A stretch of 64,000 bases of DNA from Pseudonocardia alaniniphila. GTDB lineage: Bacteria > Actinomycetota > Actinomycetes > Mycobacteriales > Pseudonocardiaceae. Below the pieces are notes generated by a model that saw only the letters and a list, made by a program, of their open reading frames with translations, was not told where the DNA came from and made no database searches. Location: contig NZ_JAKXMK010000029.1 of NCBI RefSeq assembly GCF_022524485.1, forward strand, positions 1-64,000, read 5' to 3'. This document shows, piece by piece, positions 1 to 7,597 of this stretch. The position numbers and the translations under genes are program-made. Numbering within the stretch: position 1 is the first letter of the stretch; each line of letters begins with the position of its first letter.

Positions 1-1
1 C

Positions 2-94
2 CTCACCGAACACGACCAGCGCAAGATCTTCGAACTCAACACCCGCCGCGTCTACCCACGACTCGACGCCCAACTCAAAGCCGCAGGGCGTTAG
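2..94 (+). CDS. C-terminal end of an amidohydrolase-family protein (partial)
   Basis: An open frame enters from the left edge and stops at TAG 92-94, giving 30 residues. The end contains KIFELNTRRVYPRLDAQLK. An NxxRxYPRL-type tail closing a metal-dependent amidohydrolase (amidohydrolase 2) barrel is common in decarboxylases and in 4-oxalomesaconate hydratase-like enzymes of ring-cleavage pathways. The catalytic part lies outside the window, so substrate cannot be read. The aromatic-acid transporter and decarboxylase-like genes 2-5 kb downstream fit an aromatic catabolic role, which is inference. Translation ends inside a strong hairpin shared with the converging GntR gene. Confidence 0.6.
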   Translation, partial: LTEHDQRKIFELNTRRVYPRLDAQLKAAGR

Positions 95-149
95 GAGGGC
101 GCTGAGCAACTCCGCCGCGCAGTAGGACCGAGTTGCTCAGCGCGCTCCT
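93..149. terminator. Bidirectional hairpin terminator between converging genes
   Basis: Bases 93-112 pair with 130-149 over 20 positions with one mismatch, around a 17-base loop. The stem overlaps the stop codons of the upstream amidohydrolase (TAG at 92-94) and of the GntR gene on the other strand (stop at 148-150). There is no clear T-tract, as is usual for actinomycete terminators. Position and symmetry suggest it ends transcription from both sides. Confidence 0.8.
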
Positions 150-942
150 AACCGCCGTTGACCGAGCCCCCGTCCTGCGCGGCCGAGCGGTCGTTGTGCC
201 TCAGGCGTTGGGCCGTGCGGGCGAGGTGCTCGGTCATCACCGCGACGGCCGCGGCCTCGTCCCTGCGCTGCACCGCGAGGACGAACTCGCGGTGCTCCGC
301 CGTGCCGCGGATCCCGACGTGGGGATCCTCCTCCTGTGCGCGGATCAGCGACATCAGCATCGGTCCGTGGAACGACCGGGCGAGCATCTCGACGGCTGCG
401 TTGTGGGTGGCGCGTGCGACCCGGACGTGGAACTCGGCGGAGAGCGCCGCGGGGTAGGTGTTCTCCGCCTTCAGGTGGGCCTCCGCGCGATCGCAGATCT
501 CCAGCAGGTCGGCGATGTCCGCCTCGTCGGCGCGCTGGCACACGAGGGACACGATCCCGACCTCGAACACCTGCCGGGCTTCGGTGACGTCGCCGGGCTC
601 GATCACGGAGAACGTGAGCAGGTCCGAGATGCCCTCTCCCACGAGGGCGCTCGTCGGTGCGGTGACGAACGCCCCACCGCGGGCGCCCACGCGGATGGTG
701 ACGAGACCGTTGGCCTCGAGCCCTCGCAGCGCCTCGCGCACCGTCACCCGGCTCACGCCGAACCGCTCGCCCAGCTCCCGCTCGGAGGGCAGGCGATCGC
801 CCGCCTTGAGCTGGCCGTCGCGGATCAGCAGGCGGATCTGGTCGACGATGAGCCTCGACACCCGCCCCGCGTTCACGCGGTTGAACATGTCGCCGTACCG
901 GTCGGGCGCCGACGTGTCAGGTGCGTCGGAGTGAGCGCTCAT
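148..942 (-). CDS. GntR-family (FadR subfamily) transcriptional regulator
   Basis: 264 residues from the ATG at 942. The N-terminal winged helix-turn-helix is clear: GDRLPSERELGERFGVSRV at residues 48-66, then the VREALRGLEANGLV recognition stretch. An all-helical FCD effector domain follows (about 105-240) with the His-containing EFHVRVARATHN segment typical of metal- and acid-binding FCD domains. A GTG at 963 would add seven residues, but GAGGTGA then directly abuts the start, so ATG is preferred. FadR-type FCD regulators usually repress catabolic or organic-acid genes. The neighbours are an amidohydrolase and aromatic-acid genes. The ligand is unknown. Confidence 0.88.
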   Translation of the reverse strand: MSAHSDAPDTSAPDRYGDMFNRVNAGRVSRLIVDQIRLLIRDGQLKAGDRLPSERELGERFGVSRVTVREALRGLEANGLVTIRVGARGGAFVTAPTSALVGEGISDLLTFSVIEPGDVTEARQVFEVGIVSLVCQRADEADIADLLEICDRAEAHLKAENTYPAALSAEFHVRVARATHNAAVEMLARSFHGPMLMSLIRAQEEDPHVGIRGTAEHREFVLAVQRRDEAAAVAVMTEHLARTAQRLRHNDRSAAQDGGSVNGG

Positions 943-960
943 GGCCTGATGATAAGGCCA
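942..960. promoter_or_regulatory. Palindrome at the GntR start codon, possible autoregulatory operator
   Basis: TGGCCT at 942-947 and AGGCCA at 955-960 form a perfect 6-bp inverted repeat with a 7-base spacer overlapping the start codon of the GntR gene. It does not match the usual FadR half-site TGGTnnnACCA, so assignment as the protein's own operator is only positional. Confidence 0.35.
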
Positions 961-1169
961 CACTCACCTCGCACCGGTCGGCCCGGCTCCGACCCTGGTC
1001 AATCGGGCGGGTCCGCGATCTTGTCACGGGCGTCGGTCACCTGCCGACGTGGCGCGGCGGCACGGCGCCGTGGCGGGAAAAGCCCGGTCACACGGCTGTG
1101 GGCAGCATGGGTGGATGTCGCCCGCGTGCCAGGATCGTGGCCCACGCGCGAGTGCAGGAGGTCGACCCC

Positions 1170-1814
1170 GTGGCGTTGCGGTATGCACTGCTGGCCTTGC
1201 TCGAGGCCAAGCCGATGAGCGGTTACGAGTTGACCAGGCAGTTCGACGCCTCGGCCGCCTACGTGTGGCACGCCCACCATCCGCAGATCTACACGGAGCT
1301 GCGCCGGATGGAGGCCGACGGTCTCGTCGAGGCCGAGGAGGCGCCGCGGGGGGCCGGCGCGACGAAGCGGCACTACTTCATCACCGACCTCGGGTGTGAC
1401 GAGCTCCTGCGCTGGGTCTCCGAGGTGGCCGAGCCCGCCCGCGAACGGGATGCCGCGTACCTCAAGGCCACCTACTTCGAGTTCGGCTCGTTCGACCTGG
1501 TCCGCCGCCACCTGCGCAGCCACCTCGACCACTACGAGCGGATGGCGGTGCGGTGGCAGCTGCACGCCGACCAGCTCGAACGGCGGGACACGCCGCTCCT
1601 GCGGCAGCGTCTCGCGCATGCGCCACGGCATGCGCAGGCCGCGATCGTCGCGTTCAAGGTGCACGTGTACCGGGGCCTGACCGAGCGTGCGCACACCGAG
1701 GTGCGGTGGGCCCGGCAGGGATTGGAGCTGGTGGATCGGCTCGAGAGCGAGACCGGGCTGCCGGCCGACGAGACCGTCTACCGGCCGACGCCGCCGGAAC
1801 GGTCCACCACCTGA
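1170..1814 (+). CDS. PadR-family transcriptional regulator
   Basis: 214 residues from GTG 1170, chosen because AGGAGG at 1156-1161 lies eight bases upstream. The first about 95 residues are the PadR winged helix: LRYALLALLEAKPMSGYELT, then HPQIYTELRRMEADGLVEAE and KRHYFITDLG at the wing. The C-terminal half is the helical Vir-type dimerisation region (about 100-200). PadR proteins commonly repress phenolic- or aromatic-acid genes and release DNA on binding the substrate. The gene reads toward an aromatic acid transporter and decarboxylase operon 95 bp away, with an AT-rich PadR-like site between, so it probably controls that operon. That link is inference. Confidence 0.88.
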   Translation: MALRYALLALLEAKPMSGYELTRQFDASAAYVWHAHHPQIYTELRRMEADGLVEAEEAPRGAGATKRHYFITDLGCDELLRWVSEVAEPARERDAAYLKATYFEFGSFDLVRRHLRSHLDHYERMAVRWQLHADQLERRDTPLLRQRLAHAPRHAQAAIVAFKVHVYRGLTERAHTEVRWARQGLELVDRLESETGLPADETVYRPTPPERSTT

Positions 1815-1846
1815 GTCCGCCGTGAACGAGGGCGTTCCGCGACGCT

Positions 1847-1876
1847 GTTTTATGTACATCTTTACGTATATGGTGA
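1847..1876. promoter_or_regulatory. AT-rich promoter/operator region, PadR-like site
   Basis: In this very GC-rich sequence the gap between the PadR gene and the transporter has a short AT-rich island. It contains the perfect palindrome ATGTACAT (1852-1859) followed by TACGTA (1863-1868). ATGT followed eight bases later by ACGT resembles the published PadR consensus ATGT-N8-ACAT. It lies about 40 bp before the transporter start, where a repressor could block transcription. Confidence 0.45.
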
Positions 1877-1909
1877 CTCACATCGGCGGCGGCAACGGGA
1901 GGGTCGACG

Positions 1910-3268
1910 ATGACCGGAACGGCGACCGTGAACGTCGGCGAGGTGATCGAGAGGGCGCGGCTCAACCCGGTCCGGGTGCTCTGCGTCGCGCTCTGCGCGT
2001 TGGTCGCTCTGTTCGACGGCCTCGATCTGCAGATCATCGGGCTCGCCGCCCCCTCCATCGCCGCGACGATGCACATCCCCGTGGGGGCCCTGGGCGCCGT
2101 GTTCTCCGTCGCCCTCGCCGGGTTGGCCGTCGGCGGACTCGTGATCGCGCCGTGGGCCGACCGCCTGGGCCGCAAGACGGTACTGGTGGCCGCGGTCGTG
2201 ACCTTCGGCGTGTTCACGCTCGCCACCATCACCGCGAACACGGTGACGACATTGCTGGTCTTCCGTTTCCTCACCGGTCTCGGACTGGGCGCCGCTGTGC
2301 CCTGCGCGATCAGTCTCGCCTCCGAGGTGGTTCCGGCGCGGCGGCGCGCCGCGGTCGCCGGGCTCCTCTTCGCGGGTTTCCCCCTCGGCGGGGTGCTCGC
2401 CGGGCTGCTGGGCAGCGCTCTCCTACCGGCCGGCGGCTGGCACAGTCTCTTCGTGGTGGGCGGCGTCGGCCCCCTTCTCACGGCCGTCGTGCTCGTGGTG
2501 GCGCTCCCCGAGTCGCTGATCTTCCTGGTGTCCCGGCGGGCACCGCGTCGGCGCGTCGTGCGGTCGATGGCCCGGGTGGCGCCCGACGTCTCCGTCGATC
2601 CCTCGCTGCTGGTGGCCGATGCCCGCGACCGCGCCGCGGGCGCCCCGGTGGGCCGCCTCTTCGCCGCCGACCGCCGGCTCGGGACGGCGCTGTTGTGGAC
2701 CGCGTCCTTCGTGGCGTTCGGCGTGCTCGTCGTCAACACCTCGTGGGCGCCCTCCCTGCTCGCACCCCTCGGGCTGCCCGTCGCCCGCACGGCACTGGCC
2801 CTCGCCCTGTTCAACGCCGGCAGCGTGGTCGCCACGGCAGCAGGCGGCTGGTTGATCACCCGCTACGGCGCCCGCCGCGTGCTGCCCGCCGCGTTCCTGC
2901 TCGCCGCCATCGGGCTCGTCGGGGTCGGTGCGCTCGCCCCGTCGGCGGCCGGGGTGGCCTCGGCGGAGGTGCTCGTCGGCCTCGGCCTCGGGTGCGCGAG
3001 CTCGGGAGTGATCGCGCTCGCCGCCGTGGCCTACTCCACCGCGATCCGCTCGACCGGTGTCGGCTGGGCGCTGGGCATCGGCCGGGTCGGCTCGTTCGCC
3101 GGCCCGCTCGTCGTCGGCGCGCTGGCCGCCGCCGCGTGGGCCGTGGCCGGCGTGTTCGCCGTGCTCGCGGCCGCATGCCTGGTGGGCGGCGGCGCGGCGG
3201 CCGCGCTCCGGCCCGTCCGCGACGCCGGACCGTCCTCCCGTTCCCCCCTCCACGAAGGAGCCGCATGA
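1910..3268 (+). CDS. MFS transporter, aromatic acid:H+ symporter (AAHS) family
   Basis: 452 residues with about 12 hydrophobic helices. The AAHS hallmark DGLDLQIIG sits in the first membrane helix (36-44), where the Asp is needed for substrate or proton coupling in PcaK and BenK. The cytoplasmic loop motif ADRLGRK is at 83-89. GGGAGG lies upstream of the ATG. AAHS proteins import benzoate, 4-hydroxybenzoate, protocatechuate or related acids. The stop codon overlaps the start of the next gene (ATGA), so transporter and decarboxylase-like enzymes are one transcript. The likely substrate is a hydroxylated aromatic mono- or dicarboxylate, judged from the neighbours rather than from residues. Confidence 0.86.
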   Translation: MTGTATVNVGEVIERARLNPVRVLCVALCALVALFDGLDLQIIGLAAPSIAATMHIPVGALGAVFSVALAGLAVGGLVIAPWADRLGRKTVLVAAVVTFGVFTLATITANTVTTLLVFRFLTGLGLGAAVPCAISLASEVVPARRRAAVAGLLFAGFPLGGVLAGLLGSALLPAGGWHSLFVVGGVGPLLTAVVLVVALPESLIFLVSRRAPRRRVVRSMARVAPDVSVDPSLLVADARDRAAGAPVGRLFAADRRLGTALLWTASFVAFGVLVVNTSWAPSLLAPLGLPVARTALALALFNAGSVVATAAGGWLITRYGARRVLPAAFLLAAIGLVGVGALAPSAAGVASAEVLVGLGLGCASSGVIALAAVAYSTAIRSTGVGWALGIGRVGSFAGPLVVGALAAAAWAVAGVFAVLAAACLVGGGAAAALRPVRDAGPSSRSPLHEGAA

Positions 3269-4263
3269 GCCGCATCCCGCTGACCCTCGCCTGCTGGGAC
3301 TACGACCGCACGCAGGCGCTCGCCGACGGATCGGTCCGTCCGGACGGCCTGGACCTGACCTACCTGTGCCTGCCGGTGGAGGAGACCTTCTTCCGGATGC
3401 TGCGTCACCGCGAGTTCGAGGCGGCGGAGATGTCGCTGGGGTCCTACGTGACGAACCTGGCCGCTGATCCCGACGGCACGGCGTTCGTCGCGATCCCGGT
3501 GTTCCCTTCGCGCGCGTTCCGGCACAACGGGATCTACATCCACAGCGGGAGCGGTATCGAGAAGCCGGCGGACCTCGTGGGCCGCACCGTCGGCGTGCCC
3601 GAGTACCAGCTCACGGCCGTGGTGTGGATCCGCGGCATCCTCGCCGACCACCACGACGTGCCGGTGTCCTCGGTGAAGTACCGGACCGGAGGGATGCACC
3701 AGCCGGGCCGGGTGGAGAAGCAGGCGCTGAACCTGCCGCCGGAGATCGACATCGCGCCCATCGCGCCGGACCGGACGCTCGCCGACATGCTGGTGACCGG
3801 CGAGATCGACGCCCTCTACGCCCCGCGCATGCCGCGCCCGCTGCTGGAGGGGCGGCCCGAGGTCCGGCGCCTGTTCGCCGACCCGCGCGCCGTGGAGGAG
3901 CAGTACGCCACCGAGACGGGGATCTTCCCGATCATGCACGTGGTGGTGGTGCGCCGGGACGTCTACGAGGCGCGGCCGTGGGTGGCGCAGTCGCTGTTCG
4001 CCGCGTTCGAGCAGGCCAAGGCGTTGACGGAGAGCCGGATGTCCGAGACCGCGGCCAACCGCTACATGCTCCCGTGGCAGTACGACGAGGTGGAGCGCAC
4101 TCGGCGGGTCCTCGGCCCCGACTTCTGGCCGTACGGGCTCGAGCGCAACCGCGCCACCCTCGAGGTGTTCCTGCGCTACGCCCACGAGCAGGGCCTGACC
4201 GCACGCCGTCTCGCGCCGGACGAGCTGTTCGCCCGCGAGACCCTCGAGAGCTACGTGATCTGA
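3265..4263 (+). CDS. 4,5-dihydroxyphthalate decarboxylase-like protein (NMT1/THI5-like fold)
   Basis: 332 residues, ATG overlapping the transporter stop by four bases, with GAAGGAG seven bases upstream. The sequence begins IPLTLACWDYDRTQALADG and continues with LRHREFEAAEMSLGSY, the pattern of 4,5-dihydroxyphthalate decarboxylase (Pht5) and its many homologues, which share the periplasmic-binding-protein fold. No signal peptide is visible, so it is cytoplasmic and enzymatic rather than a transport receptor. Known Pht5 removes CO2 from 4,5-dihydroxyphthalate to give protocatechuate. Many homologues act on unknown acids, so the substrate here is inferred from the AAHS transporter and the following class II aldolase-type decarboxylase. 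Confidence 0.75.
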   Translation: MSRIPLTLACWDYDRTQALADGSVRPDGLDLTYLCLPVEETFFRMLRHREFEAAEMSLGSYVTNLAADPDGTAFVAIPVFPSRAFRHNGIYIHSGSGIEKPADLVGRTVGVPEYQLTAVVWIRGILADHHDVPVSSVKYRTGGMHQPGRVEKQALNLPPEIDIAPIAPDRTLADMLVTGEIDALYAPRMPRPLLEGRPEVRRLFADPRAVEEQYATETGIFPIMHVVVVRRDVYEARPWVAQSLFAAFEQAKALTESRMSETAANRYMLPWQYDEVERTRRVLGPDFWPYGLERNRATLEVFLRYAHEQGLTARRLAPDELFARETLESYVI

Positions 4264-4991
4264 TGGGGACGACGACGATGGATCTGGAGGCGGTCCGCCA
4301 CGACATCGCCGACGCCTGCCGCGTCATGGCCGCCCGCGGGCTCGCCGACGGCGTGCTGGGACACGTGAGCGTGCGCGTCGACTCCGAGCACCTCCTCGTC
4401 CGCTGCCGCGGCCCGCGGGAGCGGGGCCTGGCGTTCACCGAGCCCGCCGACGTCCGGCTGGTGAACCTCGACGGGGAGGGCGACCTCGACGGCGGCTACA
4501 GCGTCCCGAACGAGCTGCCGCTGCACACCGAGGTGCTGCGCAGCCGGCCCGAGGTGCGTTCGGTGGTGCACGCCCATCCCTTCGCCGTGGTGGCGGCCGA
4601 CCTCGCAGGCCTCGCGATCCGGCCGATGCTCGGGGCGTACGACATCCCGGGCGCTCACCTGGCCGCGGGCGGCGTGCCCGTCCACCCCCGGGCGGTCCTG
4701 GTGCGCGATCGGCGCCTCGCGGCCGAGATGGTGACGTCGATGGGGGACCGGCCCGTGGTCGTGCTGCGCGGGCACGGGCTGACCAGCACCGGCGACAGCC
4801 CGGCACACGCGGTGCTGCGCGCGATCAGCGTCGACACCCTCGCCCGCATGGCGCTCGCCGTCGCGAACGCGGGTGGCACGCCCGTGGACCTGCCCGACGC
4901 CGATCTCGCCGAGCTCCCCGACCTCGGCAGCGGGTTCACCGAGTCCACCGCGTGGCGCCACGAGCTCGCCCGCCTCTCCGGCGCCGAATAG
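4263..4991 (+). CDS. Class II aldolase/adducin family protein, possible dihydroxyphthalate decarboxylase
   Basis: 242 residues. The ATG overlaps the previous stop (TGATG), so the genes are translationally coupled. The family metal site is visible: ELPLHTEV, then SVVHAHPFAVV and VLRGHGLTS supply the three His ligands. Members include fuculose-phosphate aldolase and the 3,4-dihydroxyphthalate decarboxylases PhtC/PadC of Arthrobacter and Rhodococcus. Next to a 4,5-dihydroxyphthalate-decarboxylase-like gene and an aromatic-acid importer, a decarboxylase or retro-aldol role on a ring or ring-cleavage product is more likely than sugar metabolism. That is inference from context. Confidence 0.8.
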   Translation: MGTTTMDLEAVRHDIADACRVMAARGLADGVLGHVSVRVDSEHLLVRCRGPRERGLAFTEPADVRLVNLDGEGDLDGGYSVPNELPLHTEVLRSRPEVRSVVHAHPFAVVAADLAGLAIRPMLGAYDIPGAHLAAGGVPVHPRAVLVRDRRLAAEMVTSMGDRPVVVLRGHGLTSTGDSPAHAVLRAISVDTLARMALAVANAGGTPVDLPDADLAELPDLGSGFTESTAWRHELARLSGAE

Positions 4992-4992
4992 C

Positions 4993-5068
4993 CCGCGAGT
5001 CGCCCGGATCCGGGCACGAGTCCGCCCCGTCCGGCGATTGCTCGGGGGGTCGTGCCCGGATCTCGCGG
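4993..5068. terminator. Long imperfect inverted repeat after the decarboxylase operon
   Basis: Bases 4993-4999 and 5008-5019 pair with 5050-5068 (CCGCGAG plus ATCCGGGCACGA against the complement), leaving a bulge in the left arm. The left arm also contains the 14-bp palindrome GCCCGGATCCGGGC (5002-5015). It starts immediately after the TAG of the class II aldolase gene. It is probably the operon terminator. The internal palindrome also looks like a dispersed REP-type sequence. The remainder of the 320-bp gap to the next gene holds the small dyad at 5162 and no credible gene. Confidence 0.6.
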
Positions 5069-5161
5069 TGCTGAGCGGTCAGTGCTCGTCGCAGGCTGAC
5101 GAAACCGGTGATCTCGACCACGGCATATGGACCAGCGGCGCAGTGCAGGGTCTGATCCGGG

Positions 5162-5175
5162 GCATACCGCTATGC
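5162..5175. promoter_or_regulatory. Inverted repeat upstream of the SDR gene, candidate operator
   Basis: GCATA at 5162-5166 and TATGC at 5171-5175 form a perfect dyad around CCGC, 137 bp before the reductase start. The overlapping CCGCTATGCG resembles IclR-type sites of actinobacteria, but no IclR gene is visible in the window, so the binding factor is unknown. Confidence 0.3.
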
Positions 5176-5311
5176 GAGGCACGGGTCTCGCGCATCATCA
5201 TGTCGGGGACGGCCGGGATCGAAATGGCCGCCTGGAGCTGTGCTGGAGCCCGCGACCACCGGGGCTGGACCCCCGCTGCGACGGCGCGCGGGGAGGACGA
5301 GAGGGAAGAGC

Positions 5312-6073
5312 ATGACCACTGCGACGAACCGTGTCGCCATCATCACCGGAGCAGCGCGCGGCATCGGGGCCGCGACGGCGCAGCGGCTCGCTGCCGACGG
5401 GATGGCCGTCGCTGTGCTGGACCTCGACGAGCCCGGGGCGAAGGCCGTGGCCGAGCAGATCGTCACCGCCGGTGGGCGGGCGCTCGGGGTGGCCGTCGAC
5501 GTGTCCGACCCCGAGGCGGTGCAGGCCGCCGTCGACCGTGTCGCGGCGGAGCTCGGCGCGCCGACCGTGCTGGTGAACAACGCCGGCGTCACGCGCGACA
5601 ACCTGCTGTTCAAGATGACCGAGGTCGACTGGGACACCGTGATGGGCGTGCACCTGCGCGGCGCGTTCCTCATGACCCGGGCCGTGCAGAAGCACATGGT
5701 CGAGGCGAAGTGGGGCCGGGTCGTCAGCCTGTCGAGCACGTCCGCGCTGGGCAACCGCGGCCAGCTGAACTACTCCACGGCCAAGGCCGGTCTGCAGGGC
5801 TTCACCAAGACGCTCGCGATCGAGCTGGGCAAGTTCGGCGTCACCGCCAACGCCATCGCGCCGGGGTTCATCGCCACCGAGATGACCCGCGCCACCGCGG
5901 ACCGGCTGGGCGTGCCGTTCGAGGACTTCATCACCGCGTCCGCGAAGCAGATCCCGGTGGGGCGGGTCGGCCAGCCCGAGGACATCGCCCACCTGGTGTC
6001 GTTCCTCGTGAGCGAAGGCGCCGGGTTCATCTCCGGGCAGGTCGTCTACGCGGCCGGGGGTCCGAAGGCCTGA
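5312..6073 (+). CDS. SDR-family oxidoreductase, FabG-like
   Basis: 253 residues from ATG 5312, preceded by GAGGGAAGAG. It is a classical short-chain dehydrogenase: TGAARGIG cofactor motif (12-19), NNAG (89-92), catalytic Ser142, Tyr154 and Lys158 in YSTAK, and an ATEMTR segment after PGF as in FabG. The acidic residue after beta-2 (VLDLDE) suggests NAD(H) preference. Such enzymes reduce 3-oxoacyl thioesters or oxidise hydroxyl groups. It stands alone after a terminator and may belong to the adjacent aromatic-acid locus or serve fatty-acid metabolism. The sequence cannot separate these. Confidence 0.85.
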   Translation: MTTATNRVAIITGAARGIGAATAQRLAADGMAVAVLDLDEPGAKAVAEQIVTAGGRALGVAVDVSDPEAVQAAVDRVAAELGAPTVLVNNAGVTRDNLLFKMTEVDWDTVMGVHLRGAFLMTRAVQKHMVEAKWGRVVSLSSTSALGNRGQLNYSTAKAGLQGFTKTLAIELGKFGVTANAIAPGFIATEMTRATADRLGVPFEDFITASAKQIPVGRVGQPEDIAHLVSFLVSEGAGFISGQVVYAAGGPKA

Positions 6074-6095
6074 GGCCACCTCACCTGATCACCGG

Positions 6096-6127
6096 GGCCG
6101 GCCGGGGCATCTGCGCTGCGGCCGGCC
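6096..6127. terminator. Hairpin between converging genes
   Basis: GGCCGGCC at 6096-6103 and again at 6120-6127 can pair as an 8-bp all-GC stem with a 16-base loop. It lies between the converging SDR gene (ends 6073) and the membrane-protein gene (ends 6173), the expected position of a bidirectional terminator. Confidence 0.6.
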
Positions 6128-6172
6128 TCGACCTATCACCACCTCTTGCCTGGCAGGTGCGGCGAGGAGTTC

Positions 6173-6793
6173 TCAGACGGCTCGGTCCGGGATCACGTCC
6201 ACTCGTGCCCGGACCGCCGCCACGAGCACGGCGGCATCGTCAGCATGGAAGCGGAGCTCGGTGATCTCTTCCGAGCGACCCCCCGTCAGCGTGACGGTGA
6301 CGGGCCGGTTCAGCGTGACCTCCACCGTGGTCTGGTTGGACACCACCACGTGCAGGGTGGCTCCGTCGACCTGCATCGTGCGGCCGTCGCGGCTGCGGCG
6401 TACCCGCCGGGCACCCGCGACCGCGTCCCACGGGATGCGCACGTCGAGGCCTGCTCCGTACCGCACGCGCAGCCCCGACGGCCCGGCCGTGTGCGGGTGG
6501 ACGAGCACCCCGGCGAGCATCCCGAGCACCAGCACCGCGCCCCAGACGCCGAGGATCAGCAGCACCACGCGCAACCATTGCCACGGCCACGGCACCATCA
6601 GGTCCAGCGCCACGACCTCGATGACCGACAGGACGAGTATCACCACGATCGGCGCCAGCATCGGACCGTGGTAGGCGAAGGCCGCGTCGCCGGGCCCGGC
6701 GTCGGGGCGCCGCAGCACCCACCGGGTGAGGCTGCGCCACCCGGCGGCCTCGAACTCCGCGGCGCGCCTCGCAAGGATCGGTAGGGGAGTCAT
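6173..6793 (-). CDS. Hypothetical membrane protein in MerR operon
   Basis: 206 residues, family not recognised. Two adjacent hydrophobic helices (about 45-65 and 73-98, rich in VVILVLSVIEVVAL and VLLILGVWGAVLVLGM) follow a 40-residue N-terminal segment. The C-terminal 100 residues are soluble and mostly beta-like, with DVIPDRAV at the end. The ATG overlaps the stop of the MerR gene by four bases (ATGA), so the two are co-transcribed and coupled. Membrane partners of MerR genes are often targets or sensors of the regulator, but nothing here fixes a function. The lack of transporter motifs argues against an efflux pump. Confidence 0.7.
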   Translation of the reverse strand: MTPLPILARRAAEFEAAGWRSLTRWVLRRPDAGPGDAAFAYHGPMLAPIVVILVLSVIEVVALDLMVPWPWQWLRVVLLILGVWGAVLVLGMLAGVLVHPHTAGPSGLRVRYGAGLDVRIPWDAVAGARRVRRSRDGRTMQVDGATLHVVVSNQTTVEVTLNRPVTVTLTGGRSEEITELRFHADDAAVLVAAVRARVDVIPDRAV

Positions 6794-7545
6794 CGCCCGC
6801 TCCAGATCCCGTACACGCGGCGGACGGCCTCGGCCTGCGCCGGGGCGAGGTCGCGGAGGAACGCCGCGGCGAACGGATGGGCGTCGAGGTCCAGACCCGG
6901 GTCGATTCCCGTCACGAGCTCGGCGGGGACGGCAGCGGCGAAATCCCGGGCGAGTTCGGTGACGTCCGGGTCGTCGACCGACCGCGTCGCCAGCTCGTCG
7001 AAACGGCGGTACAGCTCCGCCGTGCGTGCCACCACCTCCGGATCATGGAGGACCTCCCGATACTGCTCGGCGACGAGCGCGGCGGCCCCGCTGGTGTCGA
7101 GAAGCGCGAGGAACTCCCGGTCGCGCCGGGCCGCGTCGCTGCCGGGGAACGCCGTGGTCATCCGGTCGAGCAGCTCGGCAGTGGGCACCGACACCGCGTC
7201 GTCGGCGTCCAAGGGGCCATCGGCCGCCCGGCGCAGCAGCTCCGCCAGCCGCTCCCTGCGCCGCCGGATCTCCACCTCCTGACGAGCGAGGTCGGCGTCG
7301 ATCTCGGCGAGGATCTCGCCCAGCTCCCGGCCCTCGTCGTCGGCGAGCACGTCGGCCGCCTCGTCCAGGCTCAGTCCCAGCTCGGTGAGGCGCCGCACCC
7401 GGGCGAGCCGCAGCACGTCACGCACGCCGTAGGTCCGGTACCCGTTGATCCGCCGTGGGGGCTCGGGCAACAGCCCGATGCGGTGGTAATGGCGGACGGC
7501 GCGGGTGGACACCCCGACCGCCTCCGCCAGCTCGCCGATGCGCAT
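6790..7545 (-). CDS. MerR-family transcriptional regulator
   Basis: 251 residues. The N-terminal MerR HTH is textbook (MRIGELAEAVGVSTRAVRHY, then RINGYRTYGVRDVLRLARVRRL), followed by the long dimerisation helix (about 75-105, ADLARQEVEIRRRRERLAEL). The C-terminal 140 residues form a helical effector domain without Cys metal ligands, so it is a small-molecule-type MerR rather than a metal sensor. The operator-like promoter directly upstream has the diagnostic 19-bp spacer, so autoregulation is likely. The transcript probably starts at or near the ATG (leaderless), since the -10 ends seven bases before it. Confidence 0.9.
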   Translation of the reverse strand: MRIGELAEAVGVSTRAVRHYHRIGLLPEPPRRINGYRTYGVRDVLRLARVRRLTELGLSLDEAADVLADDEGRELGEILAEIDADLARQEVEIRRRRERLAELLRRAADGPLDADDAVSVPTAELLDRMTTAFPGSDAARRDREFLALLDTSGAAALVAEQYREVLHDPEVVARTAELYRRFDELATRSVDDPDVTELARDFAAAVPAELVTGIDPGLDLDAHPFAAAFLRDLAPAQAEAVRRVYGIWSGR

Positions 7546-7551
7546 GCAGCA

Positions 7552-7582
7552 ATCACAAACCCTGACGCCGCGACAAGGTCAA
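7552..7582 (-). promoter_or_regulatory. MerR-type promoter with 19-bp spacer
   Basis: On the minus strand, -35 TTGACC (7582-7577) and -10 TGTGAT (7557-7552) are separated by 19 bp. That overlong spacing is corrected by MerR activators. An imperfect dyad fills the spacer: ACCTTGTCGC and its near complement (7559-7568 with 7570-7579, 8 of 10 positions). This fits autoregulation of the MerR gene and its membrane partner. Confidence 0.7.
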
Positions 7583-7597
7583 GCCCCGGGTCGGGGA

